A program made the position numbers and the translations under genes. The notes beneath the pieces are model-generated. The model worked only from the letters and a program-made list of their open reading frames with translations. It ran no database searches and had not been told where the DNA came from. A DNA stretch of 64,000 bases from Rhizobium vallis (lineage in GTDB: Bacteria; Pseudomonadota; Alphaproteobacteria; Rhizobiales; Rhizobiaceae): positions 218,001-282,000 of the forward strand of contig NZ_ML133686.1 of the NCBI RefSeq assembly GCF_003985155.1, in the 5' to 3' direction. Below, piece after piece: positions 11,817-20,334 of this stretch (the stretch's first letter is position 1; each line of letters opens with the position of its first letter).

Positions 11817-12725
11817 TCAGACCGGTGCGCGCGGCGCCGATTCCTGGGCGATCGGCGATACGCGGCGCTTGGCCTCACGATAGAACGTATAGAGGCCGGA
11901 GGCGATGACGATTGCAGCGCCCAGGAGCGTCCAGCCGTCCGGGACTTCGGCGAAGAAGAAAAAGCCGAGCAGCGAGGAGAAGATCAGGCTCGTATAGCGG
12001 AAGGGCGCCACGAAGGAGATTTCGCCGGTGCGCATGGCAAGGATGACAGACTGGTAGCCGACGAGCACCAGCACCGAGGCGAGCAGGAGATGTCCGAGCG
12101 AGGTGGCGCTGACCGGCTGCCAACCACCGAGCAAGGGGATGAGCAGAGCGCCGAAGAAGGAGATGGAGGTCGCGGTGATGACGGTGATCATCAGCGAGGG
12201 AATCTCCGGATCTATTGACCGGGTGGCGAGGTCGCGGCCGGCCGTCGTCAGCACGGCGGCAACGCAGAGGAGGGCGGCGGCGGTGAAACCTTCGGGGCCG
12301 GGGCGGATGATGATCATCACGCCGACGAGGCCGACGAGGATCGCCGACCAGCGCCGCCAGCCCACGGGCTCATTGAAGAACAGCGCGGCGCCGAAGGTGA
12401 CGACCAGGGGCAGCGACTGCAGGATTGCCGAGGCATTGGCGATCGGCATCATGCCGAGCGCGGTAATGTAAGTGACGGCCGACAGCATCTCGCAGACGAT
12501 CCTGAGGAGAATGATCGGCTTCAGCATGATGCTCCAGGAGCGCAGTGCCCCCATCTTCCGGGCGATCAGATAGACGAGCAGGCTTGTGAAGAGGCCGCGC
12601 AGGAACATGATTTCGCCTGCGTTCATATGGGCGACCACCGATTTGGAAAGAGCGTCGCTCGCGGAAAAGCCAGCCATCGCCATGCTCATATAGATGGCGC
12701 CCTCAGTATTGCGTGACCGCGGCAT
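11817..12725 (-). CDS. EamA/DMT-family transporter
   Basis: A 302-residue inner-membrane protein with about ten hydrophobic helices in two EamA repeats. The first begins AMAGFSASDALSKSVVAHM and the second LLCVAAVLTTAGRDLA. The repeat-end motifs FNEPVGWRRWSAILVGLVGV and FAEVPDGWTLLGAAIVIASG are typical of drug/metabolite exporters. The substrate cannot be read from sequence. It precedes mobA in the same direction with a short gap, but I know of no functional link to molybdenum cofactor synthesis. Confidence 0.88.
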   Translation of the reverse strand: MPRSRNTEGAIYMSMAMAGFSASDALSKSVVAHMNAGEIMFLRGLFTSLLVYLIARKMGALRSWSIMLKPIILLRIVCEMLSAVTYITALGMMPIANASAILQSLPLVVTFGAALFFNEPVGWRRWSAILVGLVGVMIIIRPGPEGFTAAALLCVAAVLTTAGRDLATRSIDPEIPSLMITVITATSISFFGALLIPLLGGWQPVSATSLGHLLLASVLVLVGYQSVILAMRTGEISFVAPFRYTSLIFSSLLGFFFFAEVPDGWTLLGAAIVIASGLYTFYREAKRRVSPIAQESAPRAPV

Positions 12726-13062
12726 GAACAGATTCCCGTTACGTCAGCCCCTTCTTAGTCGGGAAGATACATGATGGGAATCGAATGAATGTCACACCTG
12801 GGATAAATCGATGATGCAGCGCACAATGGCGCTGACGCTACGGCAGGTCTGCAAGCTGAAATCGCGGCAAATCACCGTTTTACAAAGAGAATTTCGACGT
12901 TTCCGATGCTGCAATTGGGGCTTCCGACCTCGTTCGGCTGCGGGCGGAATCGCAGTCGGACATCATCGCCCGCGTGCGGCTTTCGTTTGCCGCGCGGGAA
13001 TCGGGTGGCTGCGTCGCTTGATGTCTGAGATCTGGGAGACCTCGACAACCGAGGAAACGGAC
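12726..13062. other. 337-bp intergenic region, no gene recognised
   Basis: This region lies between the divergently transcribed EamA gene and the SDR gene and should carry both promoters. An open frame runs through it in phase with the SDR (from 12811). Its translation is Arg/Cys-rich, resembles no SDR N-terminus, and the SDR has its own start and RBS at 13063. I see no strong hairpin or repeat. Confidence 0.6.
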
Positions 13063-13827
13063 ATGGCACTTCTGAACAACAAGATCGCAATCGTCACCGG
13101 CGCAAGTTCCGGCATCGGCCGCGCGGCGGCGAAGGTCTTTGCGCGGCAAGGCGCAAAACTCGTGATCAACGGCCGGCGGGCTGAGGCGCTCGACGCCGTC
13201 GTCGCCGAAATCGAGGCGGAGGGCGGGCAGGCCGTCGCCATATCGGGCGATGTCAGGGACGAGGTGCTGCAGGAGCGGCTCGTCGAGACGGCGGTCTCGC
13301 GCTTCGGCCGGCTGGACATCGCCTTCAACAATGCCGGCGGCCTCGGCGAGATGGGACCGGTCGCCGGCCTGTCGCTGGAGGGCTGGCGTGAGACGATCGA
13401 GACCAATCTGACCGCCGCCTTCCTCGGCGCCAAGCACCAGTCGGCGGCGATGGGTGAGGGCGGATCGCTGATCTTCACCTCCACCTTCGTTGGCCATACT
13501 GTCGGCATGCCCGGCATGAGCGCCTATGCGGCCAGCAAGGCGGGATTGATCGGTCTCGTGCAGGTGCTTGCCGCCGAGCTCGGCGCCAGGAAGATCCGCG
13601 TCAACGCCCTGCTGCCCGGCGGCACCGACACGCCCGCCAGCATCACCAACGCGCCTGATGCAACGCCGGAGGTGCTCGCCTTCGTGGAAGGGCTGCATGC
13701 GCTGAAACGCATGGCGCAACCGGACGAGATCGCCAACGCGGCGCTCTTTCTCGCGTCGGACCTATCGAGTTTCGTCACCGGCACGGCAATGCTGGCGGAT
13801 GGCGGAGTGTCGATCAGCAGGACGTAG
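13063..13827 (+). CDS. Short-chain dehydrogenase/reductase (SDR)
   Basis: A 254-residue classical SDR. The Rossmann motif TGASSGIG lies near residues 13-20, the NNAG motif near 90, and the catalytic YAASK near 155-159 with an upstream Ser (FTSTF). The C-terminus VTGTAMLADGG is standard. N-terminal NGRR after the second strand suggests NADP(H) preference, which is an inference. ATG 13063 follows GAGGAAACGGAC. It resembles SDRs annotated as 3-oxoacyl-ACP reductase-like oxidoreductases, but the substrate is unknown. It converges on the polyol operon and may not belong to it. Confidence 0.85.
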   Translation: MALLNNKIAIVTGASSGIGRAAAKVFARQGAKLVINGRRAEALDAVVAEIEAEGGQAVAISGDVRDEVLQERLVETAVSRFGRLDIAFNNAGGLGEMGPVAGLSLEGWRETIETNLTAAFLGAKHQSAAMGEGGSLIFTSTFVGHTVGMPGMSAYAASKAGLIGLVQVLAAELGARKIRVNALLPGGTDTPASITNAPDATPEVLAFVEGLHALKRMAQPDEIANAALFLASDLSSFVTGTAMLADGGVSISRT

Positions 13828-13847
13828 GCGGGTGATAGACGGCGGCC

Positions 13848-14630
13848 TTATGACATGATCAGGCCGCCGTCGACGTTGATCGTCTGGCCGGTGATGTAGG
13901 CAGCATCGTCGCTGGCGAGGAAGGTGACCAGACCGGCGACATCCTCGCCGGAGCCGGCCCGTTTCATCGGGATGCCCTCGACCCACTCCTTCATCAATTC
14001 GCCGGGAGCGTAGTTGCCGAGCAGCTTGCCCCAGGCCTGGTCGTTATAGGCCCACATATCGGTTTCGATGATGCCGGGGCAGAAGGCGTTGACGGTGATG
14101 TTTTCGGTCGCGACTTCCTTGGCGAGGCTCTGGGTGATGCCGACGACGCCCATTTTCGAGGCGGCATAGTGGGGCGTGTAGATGAAGCCGTCGCGGGCCT
14201 GGCCGGAGGCGGTGTTGATGATGCGGCCGCCGCGCTTCTGCTTGCGCATTCTTGCGATGGCCTCCTGGGCGCAGAGGAAGACGCCCTTGGTGTTGACGGC
14301 CATCACCTTGTCCCACTCGTTTTCGGTGAGGTCCTCGACGCGGGCGATGGTAATGACGCCGGCATTCTGGATCGAGACGTCGACGGACCCGAACTCCTTC
14401 TCGGCGGCATCGTAGAGTGCGGTGACGCTCGCCTTGTCGGTGACATCGCCGATGAAGGAGATCGCGTTGCCGCCTTCAGCCCTGATCGCTTCGGCAACGC
14501 CGTGGACCAGGTCCTCATTGGCCGAGACGACGAGATTGGCACCTTCGCGCGCAAAGCGCCTCGCGATGGCAGCGCCGATGCCGCGGCTGCCCCCGGTAAT
14601 GACGACAGTCTTGTTTTCGAAGCGTTTCAT
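13848..14630 (-). CDS. SDR-family polyol/sugar dehydrogenase
   Basis: A 260-residue classical SDR with TGGSRGIG (about 12-19), NAG near 90, an active-site Ser in NTASGQ, and YAASK near 155. The substrate-loop wording FCPGIIETDMW resembles sorbitol or meso-butanediol dehydrogenases. It is the last gene of the minus-strand operon that starts with the ABC permease at 19319. I infer that it oxidises the imported polyol, or reduces a sugar, using NAD(H). The substrate is not shown by sequence. The 20-bp gap to the convergent SDR gene holds no obvious terminator. Confidence 0.85.
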   Translation of the reverse strand: MKRFENKTVVITGGSRGIGAAIARRFAREGANLVVSANEDLVHGVAEAIRAEGGNAISFIGDVTDKASVTALYDAAEKEFGSVDVSIQNAGVITIARVEDLTENEWDKVMAVNTKGVFLCAQEAIARMRKQKRGGRIINTASGQARDGFIYTPHYAASKMGVVGITQSLAKEVATENITVNAFCPGIIETDMWAYNDQAWGKLLGNYAPGELMKEWVEGIPMKRAGSGEDVAGLVTFLASDDAAYITGQTINVDGGLIMS

Positions 14631-14675
14631 GCTCTTTCCTCGTATCCTGACATAAACAGCAAATCTGGGCGCGGC

Positions 14676-14786
14676 CTACGGCTGCTCGGCGCGAAGGGCG
14701 GGCAGGCGACGATATTCGCACGCCGTCATGCCCGTTAGTCCCTTCAGCGCCTCGATCTCAGCCAGGGAGGGAGCGAGACCGTTCAT
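14676..14786 (-). CDS. Possible small protein between the two SDR genes
   Basis: A 36-codon ORF begins 28 bp after the stop of the upstream SDR and ends 45 bp before the next. It starts MNGLAPSLAEIEALKGLTG and ends in a basic stretch rich in Arg and Ala. The preceding CTGGAAA is only a weak Shine-Dalgarno. It is short, and I recognise no family; position in the operon and plausible codon use are the only support. Confidence 0.25.
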   Translation of the reverse strand: MNGLAPSLAEIEALKGLTGMTACEYRRLPALRAEQP

Positions 14787-14814
14787 TTTCCAGCGGCGGC
14801 AATGAGCTTTCGCA

Positions 14815-15603
14815 TCACCAGCAGCAGAAGCCGCCGTCGACGAGAAGATCGACGCCGGTCACGAAGCTTGCTGCATTGGACAGCAGGAACACCGCCGGAC
14901 CGACCATCTCGTCCACCGTTGCCATGCGCTGCATCGGTGTCTGCTCTTCGAAGAGCTTGGTCTGATGGACCATTTCCGGACGGGTGTTCATGGGCGTTGC
15001 CGTGTATCCTGGGGAGATGGTGTTGACGCGAACGCCGCGGTCGACCCATTCCATGGCCAGAGACTTCGACATATGGATGACGCCCGCCTTGGAGGCGTTG
15101 TAATGCGCCTGGCTCAGCCCCCGGTTTACGATCACACCCGACATCGAGGCGATGTTGATGATGGAGCCGCGTCCGTTTTTCAACATGGCGCGGGCTTCGG
15201 CCTGGCAGGAAAGGAATACGCCTTTGAGGTTGATATCCATCAACGTCTGATATTGATCCTCCTCCATCTCTTCGGCCGCATTCGCGTTGGCGATGCCTGC
15301 GGCGTTGACTGCCAGCGTCAGCGCGCCGAGATCTGCTTCGGTCCGTGCAACCGCATCTGCAAGGGACGATTTGCTCGTGACGTCAGCCGCGATCTGGATC
15401 GAGCGGCGGCCGGCGGCGCGAATATGTTCGGCCGTCGTGGCCAGTCCGTCGTCGGTCCGGCGGTCGAGCAGCGCTACGTCGGCGCCGCATTGCGCAAGGC
15501 CGATGGCAATGCGCTGCCCAATGCCGCTGCCGGCTCCGGTCACGATGGCAACCTGGCCGCTGAGATCGAAAAGCTTCGGGGCGTTCAGAGTGATGTCGGA
15601 CAC
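14815..15603 (-). CDS. SDR-family polyol dehydrogenase
   Basis: A 262-residue classical SDR. TGAGSGIG (about 22-29) is followed by LLDRR, whose Asp at the end of strand 2 points to NAD. NAAGIAN comes next, then catalytic Ser in NIASMSG and YNASK. The C-terminus VDGGFCCW resembles the VDGGYTCW ending of arabitol/xylulose- and threitol-type SDRs. GTG 15603 is chosen because AAGGAAGAG precedes it and the protein begins at family length; the 20-residue extension has no similarity. It lies between the ABC ATPase gene and the second SDR, so a role in oxidising the transported polyol is likely. Confidence 0.87.
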   Translation of the reverse strand: MSDITLNAPKLFDLSGQVAIVTGAGSGIGQRIAIGLAQCGADVALLDRRTDDGLATTAEHIRAAGRRSIQIAADVTSKSSLADAVARTEADLGALTLAVNAAGIANANAAEEMEEDQYQTLMDINLKGVFLSCQAEARAMLKNGRGSIINIASMSGVIVNRGLSQAHYNASKAGVIHMSKSLAMEWVDRGVRVNTISPGYTATPMNTRPEMVHQTKLFEEQTPMQRMATVDEMVGPAVFLLSNAASFVTGVDLLVDGGFCCW

Positions 15604-15681
15604 CGCTCTTCCTTTCTCTGTCTGTTTTGTTTTCACGCAATTCCTGACGCAAAACCGCTGCACACTTTTGCTGGAATTGCT

Positions 15682-17160
15682 TTAGATGGTGGCTAGCTCC
15701 ATGACCGAAACGTCATTCGCCTCGTCACGATTGAGAATGCCTGCCTGTTTGCCTTGGGCAAGCACGAGAATGCGATTGGACACTCCGAGAACCTCCTCGA
15801 GATCCGAGCTGACGACGATGACCGCCACGCCCCGTTTGGCAAGATTGACGATGATGTCGTAGATGCCCGCTCGGGCGCCGACGTCGATGCCTCTCGTGGG
15901 TTCGTCGAGTACGACGACCTTGGGATCGCGCATCAGCCATTTCGCGATGACGACCTTCTGCTGGTTGCCGCCTGATAGGTCCGAGGCATATTGCTCCGCA
16001 CGGCCCTTTACGCCGAACTTGGCAACTGCCTTCTCCGCAAACGCGCGCTTGATGCGCGGCGTAATCCAACCGCCGCCCAGTTTGTCGAGATTGGCGTAGA
16101 TAATGTTCTCGCTGATCCGGTGCCCGACGATCAGACCCTGTTCCTTGCGGTCTTCCGGAACCATCACAACACCCTTGGCGATCGCGTCAGCGGGATCTCG
16201 CAGCCTGAGTTCCTCACCTTCCAGCTTGATCGAACCGGCGCTGATCGGATCTGCTCCCGAAATGGCACGAACCAGCTCGGTGCGGCCGGCGCCGACCAAT
16301 CCGGCGATCCCAAGAATTTCGCCTGCCCGCACCTCGAAGGTAACGTCACGGAACGAATTATCCGGCGAGCTCAGCCCCGACACCTGGAGCACCGGACGGT
16401 CCGTCGGAACGGGCAGGGTGGGGAACAAACGGTCGAGCGGGCGTCCGACCATGCTCTCGACAATCGTTCGCACCGGAGTTGCGCTATCTGAGAATTCCTG
16501 CACCCGCTCCCCGTCGCGAAGAACGACGATCCGGTCGGTGATCTGCTTGATCTCTTCCATGCGGTGGGAAATGTAGATGATGCCGACGCCCTCTGAGCGA
16601 AGCTTCCGAACCTGTTCGAAGAGAGCTTCCGTCTCCGCGCCGCCAAGGGCGGCTGTCGGCTCATCGAGGATCAGGAGCTTTGCGTTGAGAGCCAGCGCCT
16701 TGGCGATCTCGATGAGTTGTTGATTTGCCGTCGAAAGGCCGGCGACCGTCCGCGTTGCGGGTATGTGGAGGTTCAATCGGGCGAGCTGATCCTGGGCTCG
16801 GCGAACCATTTGGGCACGGTCGACGACGCCGTTCTTCATTGGCCAGCGTCCGATGAAGACGTTTTCCGCGATCGACAGCTGCGGGAGAAGCTGCAGCTCC
16901 TGGTGGATCAGGACGACGCCCTTGTCGATCGCTTCCCTGGGGGTGGCCGGGGCATAAGGCTGCCCCAGCCATGTCATTGATCCTTCGGACGGCGTGCGGG
17001 AGCCGGCGATGATGCCCGATAGCGTTGACTTGCCCGCTCCGTTTTCACCGAGAAGAGCAACCACCTCGCCCGGATGGACGTCCAGGCTGACATTCTTCAG
17101 AACCTGGAGCGGCCCATACCACTTGGATATGCCCTTCAGGGAAAGAACTGGGTCAGTCAT
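15682..17160 (-). CDS. Sugar ABC transporter, double ATPase subunit (RbsA/XylG type)
   Basis: A 492-residue protein with two fused ATP-binding cassettes, the hallmark of CUT2-class monosaccharide importers. Cassette 1 has Walker A GENGAGKST, a degenerate signature (LSTANQQ) and Walker B LLILDEPTAAL. Cassette 2 has a degenerate Walker A (GLVGAGRTEL), signature LSGGNQQK and Walker B VVVLDEPTRGID. One intact and one altered nucleotide site is usual for RbsA. ATG 17160 follows GAGGAGG. It lies downstream of the binding-protein gene, separated by a RIME1-like repeat, and feeds the intracellular SDR/transketolase pathway. Confidence 0.93.
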   Translation of the reverse strand: MTDPVLSLKGISKWYGPLQVLKNVSLDVHPGEVVALLGENGAGKSTLSGIIAGSRTPSEGSMTWLGQPYAPATPREAIDKGVVLIHQELQLLPQLSIAENVFIGRWPMKNGVVDRAQMVRRAQDQLARLNLHIPATRTVAGLSTANQQLIEIAKALALNAKLLILDEPTAALGGAETEALFEQVRKLRSEGVGIIYISHRMEEIKQITDRIVVLRDGERVQEFSDSATPVRTIVESMVGRPLDRLFPTLPVPTDRPVLQVSGLSSPDNSFRDVTFEVRAGEILGIAGLVGAGRTELVRAISGADPISAGSIKLEGEELRLRDPADAIAKGVVMVPEDRKEQGLIVGHRISENIIYANLDKLGGGWITPRIKRAFAEKAVAKFGVKGRAEQYASDLSGGNQQKVVIAKWLMRDPKVVVLDEPTRGIDVGARAGIYDIIVNLAKRGVAVIVVSSDLEEVLGVSNRILVLAQGKQAGILNRDEANDVSVMELATI

Positions 17161-17188
17161 CGCACACCTCCTCAAGACCTCAACTTCG

Positions 17189-17292
17189 TTAGAGCGCCGT
17201 GCGTCCGTTCGGACGCACAAAGGACGCTCTAACACTTTGAATCTACGCATCGTGCTTTCCGAAAATCGATTCCGATTTTCGGGCCGATGCGT
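17189..17292. repeat. RIME1-like intergenic mosaic element
   Basis: About 104 bp made of two palindromes. The first (17189-17232) has arms starting TTAGAGCG and ending CGCTCTAA around GTGCGTCCG/CGGACGCA. The second (17245-17292) has outer arms ACGCATCG/CGATGCGT and inner arms CCGAAAATCG/CGATTTTCGG. Size, two-palindrome layout and the CCGAAAATCGATTCCGATTTTC core match my memory of RIME1 in rhizobia. It sits between the binding-protein and ATPase genes and touches the stop codon of the former. As RNA it could form a stable structure affecting the relative amounts of the two proteins. Confidence 0.75.
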
Positions 17293-18221
17293 TACGGATG
17301 GTTGGCGATGAAGCCTGCGACATTTTCCTTGGTCGTCAGCGTGGCATCCATGAGCTGTACCGGGGGTACCTTTTCTCCGGCGACAAGCTTGGCTGCATTT
17401 TCGACCGCATCGCGGCCCATCTTCTGCGTCTGCTGTGTCGCAGTGACGTTGAAGACACCCTTGCTGAGGGCTTCGAGAGCTGCGGTGTCGCCATCGAAAC
17501 CGCCGACCACGATCTTCTGCGACGGATTGGCGACCTTGATCGCCTGGGCGGCGCCAAGTGCGAGACCATCGGCCTGTGCGAACACGATCGAAACGTCCGG
17601 GTTTGCCTGCAGCATGTTCTGCATGATCTGGAAGCCTTCGTCCTGGCTCCAGATGTTGGAGAATTGCTCGGCGACAACCTTCACATCCGGATATGCCTTC
17701 AGAGATTCACCGCAGCCCTTCGAGCGATCGACTTCCGGCGTCGTGCCCTTCTGACCGTGGATGATGACCATCTTCCCCTTGCCGCCGGCTTCCTTCAGGA
17801 TGTAGTCGCACACCGCCTTGGCAGACGCGACGGAATCCGTTGCAAGGAAGGTATCGCCGGGTGCTCCGTCGGCGTTGCGGTCAACGTTTACGACCGGGAT
17901 GCCGGCGTTCTTCGCGAGCTTGACCGGAACGGTCGCAGCCGCCGCACCTGCCGGAATGTAGATCAGCGCGTCGATTTTCTGGGTCAGGAGATCCTGGATC
18001 TGGTTGACCTGCGTCGGCCCGTCGCCCTTTGCGTCGACCGTGATGACTTCAATGCCGCGCTTCTTGGCTTCGGCTTCGACCGATTGCTTGATCTGGTTGA
18101 AGAAGTTTGCCTGAAGGTTGGCAACGGCCAGGCCGAGCTTCTTCAGTTCCGCCGCGTGTACGGGGCCGAGCGTGAGGCCGAGCAGTGCAGCAGACGCGAG
18201 CATGGTGCGCGCAATTTTCAT
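17292..18221 (-). CDS. Sugar ABC transporter, periplasmic binding protein (RbsB type)
   Basis: A 309-residue secreted solute-binding protein of Peripla_BP_4 type. The signal peptide covers about residues 1-23 (MKIARTMLASAALLGLTLG, cleavage near VHA-AEL). The mature part begins with the family pattern KLGLAVANLQANFFNQIKQS. VVNVDRNADG and GGFDGD contain polar ligand-binding positions. ATG 18221 follows GGAGGAA, and the start at 18311 was rejected because it precedes the signal peptide. The ligand is probably a pentose, tetrose or polyol by family, but sequence alone does not say. It is the second gene of the operon. Confidence 0.92.
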   Translation of the reverse strand: MKIARTMLASAALLGLTLGPVHAAELKKLGLAVANLQANFFNQIKQSVEAEAKKRGIEVITVDAKGDGPTQVNQIQDLLTQKIDALIYIPAGAAAATVPVKLAKNAGIPVVNVDRNADGAPGDTFLATDSVASAKAVCDYILKEAGGKGKMVIIHGQKGTTPEVDRSKGCGESLKAYPDVKVVAEQFSNIWSQDEGFQIMQNMLQANPDVSIVFAQADGLALGAAQAIKVANPSQKIVVGGFDGDTAALEALSKGVFNVTATQQTQKMGRDAVENAAKLVAGEKVPPVQLMDATLTTKENVAGFIANHP

Positions 18222-18338
18222 TGTATTTCCTCCGTTGTTTGATGGAACCCTCGGGTATGTCCTCCCCCTCGGGGTATTGATCCGCCCCCAACTCTTTGAG
18301 CGGAATTCCAAGCCCGCCGATGCGGCGGACCCCGTTCG

Positions 18339-19319
18339 TCAGGCGCGACGCCGACGAATAGTCTCAGCGCCGACCGCGAGCACGATGACGATGCCGATGA
18401 TCACTTGCTGCAGGAACGGCGAGACGTTGAGAAGATTGAGCCCGTTGCGAAGGACGCCGATGATGAGAACACCGATCAGTGTTCCTCCGATGCCGCCCGC
18501 GCCCCCCGAGAGCGAAGTCCCGCCGATGACGACCGCAGCGATGGTGTCCAACTCATAGCCCAGACCGCTGGACGGCTGGACGGAATCGAGCCTGGCCGCC
18601 AGTACGATGCCTGCAAGCCCCGCAAGGACTGCACTTACGATGTAGACGCCAATCGTCACGAGCGGGACGTTGATACCCGCCAGCCGAGCGACTTCCGGAT
18701 TTCCTCCGACCGCGTAGAGCATGCGACCTTCGGACCGGAAGTGCAGGAAAAGCCACGCCGCAAGAACAACCGCCAGCATGAGAAACACGGTGGCTGTCAA
18801 CACGCCGAAATGGCGATCTATTGCCAGCATCATGAACCAGTCGGGGAACCCCACGATCTGCTGGCCGTCCGTGATCATATTCGCGACTCCGCGAGCCGCA
18901 GACATCATCGCAAGAGTGGCAATAAACGCTGGAACCCTGAACTGCGTCACCAGAAGTCCGACGATCAGCCCCGAGACCCCCGAGGCGACCAAAGCAAATA
19001 CGATCCCGACCGGTAGCGGCAGGCCGGCGACATTCGCAGTCCAGCCCATGACCATCATCGCAAGAGCGAGTGCCGAGCCGACCGAGAGGTCGATGCCACC
19101 GATCAGGATGACAAAGGTCATTCCGACGGCCATGATGCCGAGGACGGTGATCTGATCGAGGATGTTCAGGCCATTGCGAACCGAAAGAAAAGTGTCGGTG
19201 CTGAAGCTCAGAAAGACGCAAAGCGCGAGCAGCCCCACGAGCGGGCCCGTGGCGCCCTTGAGCTTGCTCAACCAAGCGCCGGACGAAAGCCCGTGTTCAT
19301 TGATATCAAGCGCCACCAT
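18339..19319 (-). CDS. Sugar ABC transporter permease (RbsC type)
   Basis: A 326-residue inner-membrane permease with about 8-10 hydrophobic helices, in the BPD_transp_2 family. Conserved stretches include FVILIGGIDLSVGS, RVPAFIATLA, GGNPEVARLAGI and IAAVVIGGTSLSGG. ATG 19319 follows AGGGAGGAAC. It is the first gene of the minus-strand operon (permease, binding protein, ATPase, SDR, SDR) and divergent from the transketolase genes. The intervening 205 bp contain the palindromic motif proposed as the regulator's binding site. Confidence 0.93.
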   Translation of the reverse strand: MVALDINEHGLSSGAWLSKLKGATGPLVGLLALCVFLSFSTDTFLSVRNGLNILDQITVLGIMAVGMTFVILIGGIDLSVGSALALAMMVMGWTANVAGLPLPVGIVFALVASGVSGLIVGLLVTQFRVPAFIATLAMMSAARGVANMITDGQQIVGFPDWFMMLAIDRHFGVLTATVFLMLAVVLAAWLFLHFRSEGRMLYAVGGNPEVARLAGINVPLVTIGVYIVSAVLAGLAGIVLAARLDSVQPSSGLGYELDTIAAVVIGGTSLSGGAGGIGGTLIGVLIIGVLRNGLNLLNVSPFLQQVIIGIVIVLAVGAETIRRRRA

Positions 19320-19360
19320 TGTTCCTCCCTATGCCTAGCCTGACAGCTAATTCATCTTAA

Positions 19361-19375
19361 GAATAAATATTCACT
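19361..19375. promoter_or_regulatory. Candidate operator, copy 1 (upstream of the permease)
   Basis: GAATAAATATTCACT lies 42 bp upstream of the permease start. It differs at one base from the copy at 22820-22834 and shares ATAAATATTCA with the reverse complement of the right arm of the palindrome at 19499-19513. Repetition at the control points of the locus suggests a site for the SorC-type regulator encoded at 22847. Confidence 0.5.
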
Positions 19376-19461
19376 GATGCTGGAAAATTCATTAACAAGT
19401 TGCTTCCCAGCTGTCAACCTGGTTTCTGGACTTGCTGCTGCTGGAGAGCCGCTTAAAGGGC

Positions 19462-19490
19462 TTGACTAATCGAGTTGTTGTGCAAAAATA
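19462..19490 (+). promoter_or_regulatory. Candidate sigma-70 promoter for the transketolase-kinase operon
   Basis: TTGACT (19462-19467) is a near-perfect -35 box. It is followed after 17 bp by the weaker AT-rich hexamer AAAATA (19485-19490). The -10 region would lie inside the proposed operator, so a repressor bound there would block it. The -10 match is poor, so this is tentative. Confidence 0.35.
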
Positions 19491-19513
19491 TTGATAACTG
19501 AATATTTATGCAC
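19480..19513. promoter_or_regulatory. Candidate operator, palindromic pair upstream of the transketolase genes
   Basis: A 34-bp interrupted palindrome with left arm GTGCAAAAATATTGA and right arm TGAATATTTATGCAC; 13 of 17 base pairs are symmetric. It ends 11 bp before the transketolase start codon, just ahead of its Shine-Dalgarno. The right arm read in reverse matches the single-copy motif at 19361 and 22820. SorC/DeoR-family tetramers bind such AT-rich repeated sites, so assigning it to the downstream regulator is reasonable inference. Confidence 0.55.
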
Positions 19514-19524
19514 ACGAGGAACCT

Positions 19525-20334
19525 ATGAATACGACAGAACTCGAGCGGGTCGCTCGCGAGATCCGATTGCGCGATCTCCAGGCGGTTTTCGAAGCGGGCG
19601 CCGGCCATATTGGCGGGGAAATGTCGGTCATCGACATTTTGACCGCCCTCTATTTTCGGGTGCTGAATGTTTGGCCCGATCAGCCGAAGCACCCCGACCG
19701 CGACAGGTTCGTTCTTTCGAAGGGACATACGGCATGCGCTCTGTATGTGACGCTCGCGAAACGCGGCTTCATTCCGGAGGAAGAGATTTCCACCTTTTTG
19801 CAGCCGCATTCGAGGTTGAACGGGCATCCGAACTGCAACAAGGTTCCTGGCGTCGAAACGAATACCGGGCCGCTCGGCCACGGTCTTCCAGTCGCCATCG
19901 GAATGGCAAAAGCCGCCAAGCTCTCGGGCGCGAAATATCACACCTATGTCGTCACCGGCGACGGTGAGATGCAGGAGGGTTCCAACTGGGAAGCGATCAT
20001 GGCGGCAGCCCAGTTCAAGCTCGATAACTTGACGCTGGTCATCGACCATAACAGGTTCCAGCAGGGTGCCGCGCTGGCGGAAACCAACGATCTCGCGCCG
20101 TTTCGTCCGAAGCTTGAAGCTTTCGATTGGGAAGTCACCGAGATCAACGGGAACGATATGAGCGAAGTCGTTTCAGCCCTCGAACACCGGGGATCGAGAC
20201 CGCATTGCATCGTGGCTCACACCAACAAGGGGCATGGCATCTCGTTCATGCAAGACCGGGTCGACTGGCACCACAAGGTGCCGAGTAGGGAACAATACGA
20301 AATCGCATTGGCAGAATTGTCGGAGGCACCGTAA
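19525..20334 (+). CDS. Transketolase, N-terminal (TPP-binding) subunit
   Basis: A 269-residue protein equal to the first half of transketolase. HIGGEMSVIDIL, DRDRFVLSKGHTACALY and TGPLGHGLP are the conserved pyrophosphate-site motifs. GDGEMQEG from residue 145, with DHN about 30 residues on, forms the thiamine-diphosphate Mg site. It must pair with the C-terminal subunit at 20334 (TAATG overlap). Such split enzymes occur in housekeeping-independent catabolic loci, including the apulose-4-phosphate transketolase AptA/AptB. I infer that this pair transfers a two-carbon unit from the ketose phosphate made by the FGGY kinase. Confidence 0.92.
   Translation: MNTTELERVAREIRLRDLQAVFEAGAGHIGGEMSVIDILTALYFRVLNVWPDQPKHPDRDRFVLSKGHTACALYVTLAKRGFIPEEEISTFLQPHSRLNGHPNCNKVPGVETNTGPLGHGLPVAIGMAKAAKLSGAKYHTYVVTGDGEMQEGSNWEAIMAAAQFKLDNLTLVIDHNRFQQGAALAETNDLAPFRPKLEAFDWEVTEINGNDMSEVVSALEHRGSRPHCIVAHTNKGHGISFMQDRVDWHHKVPSREQYEIALAELSEAP

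Noticed and set aside
12811..13062. 84-codon N-terminal extension of the SDR gene
   Set aside because: The SDR begins at 13063 with its own RBS and the normal family N-terminus. The extension is Arg/Cys-rich and unlike any SDR.
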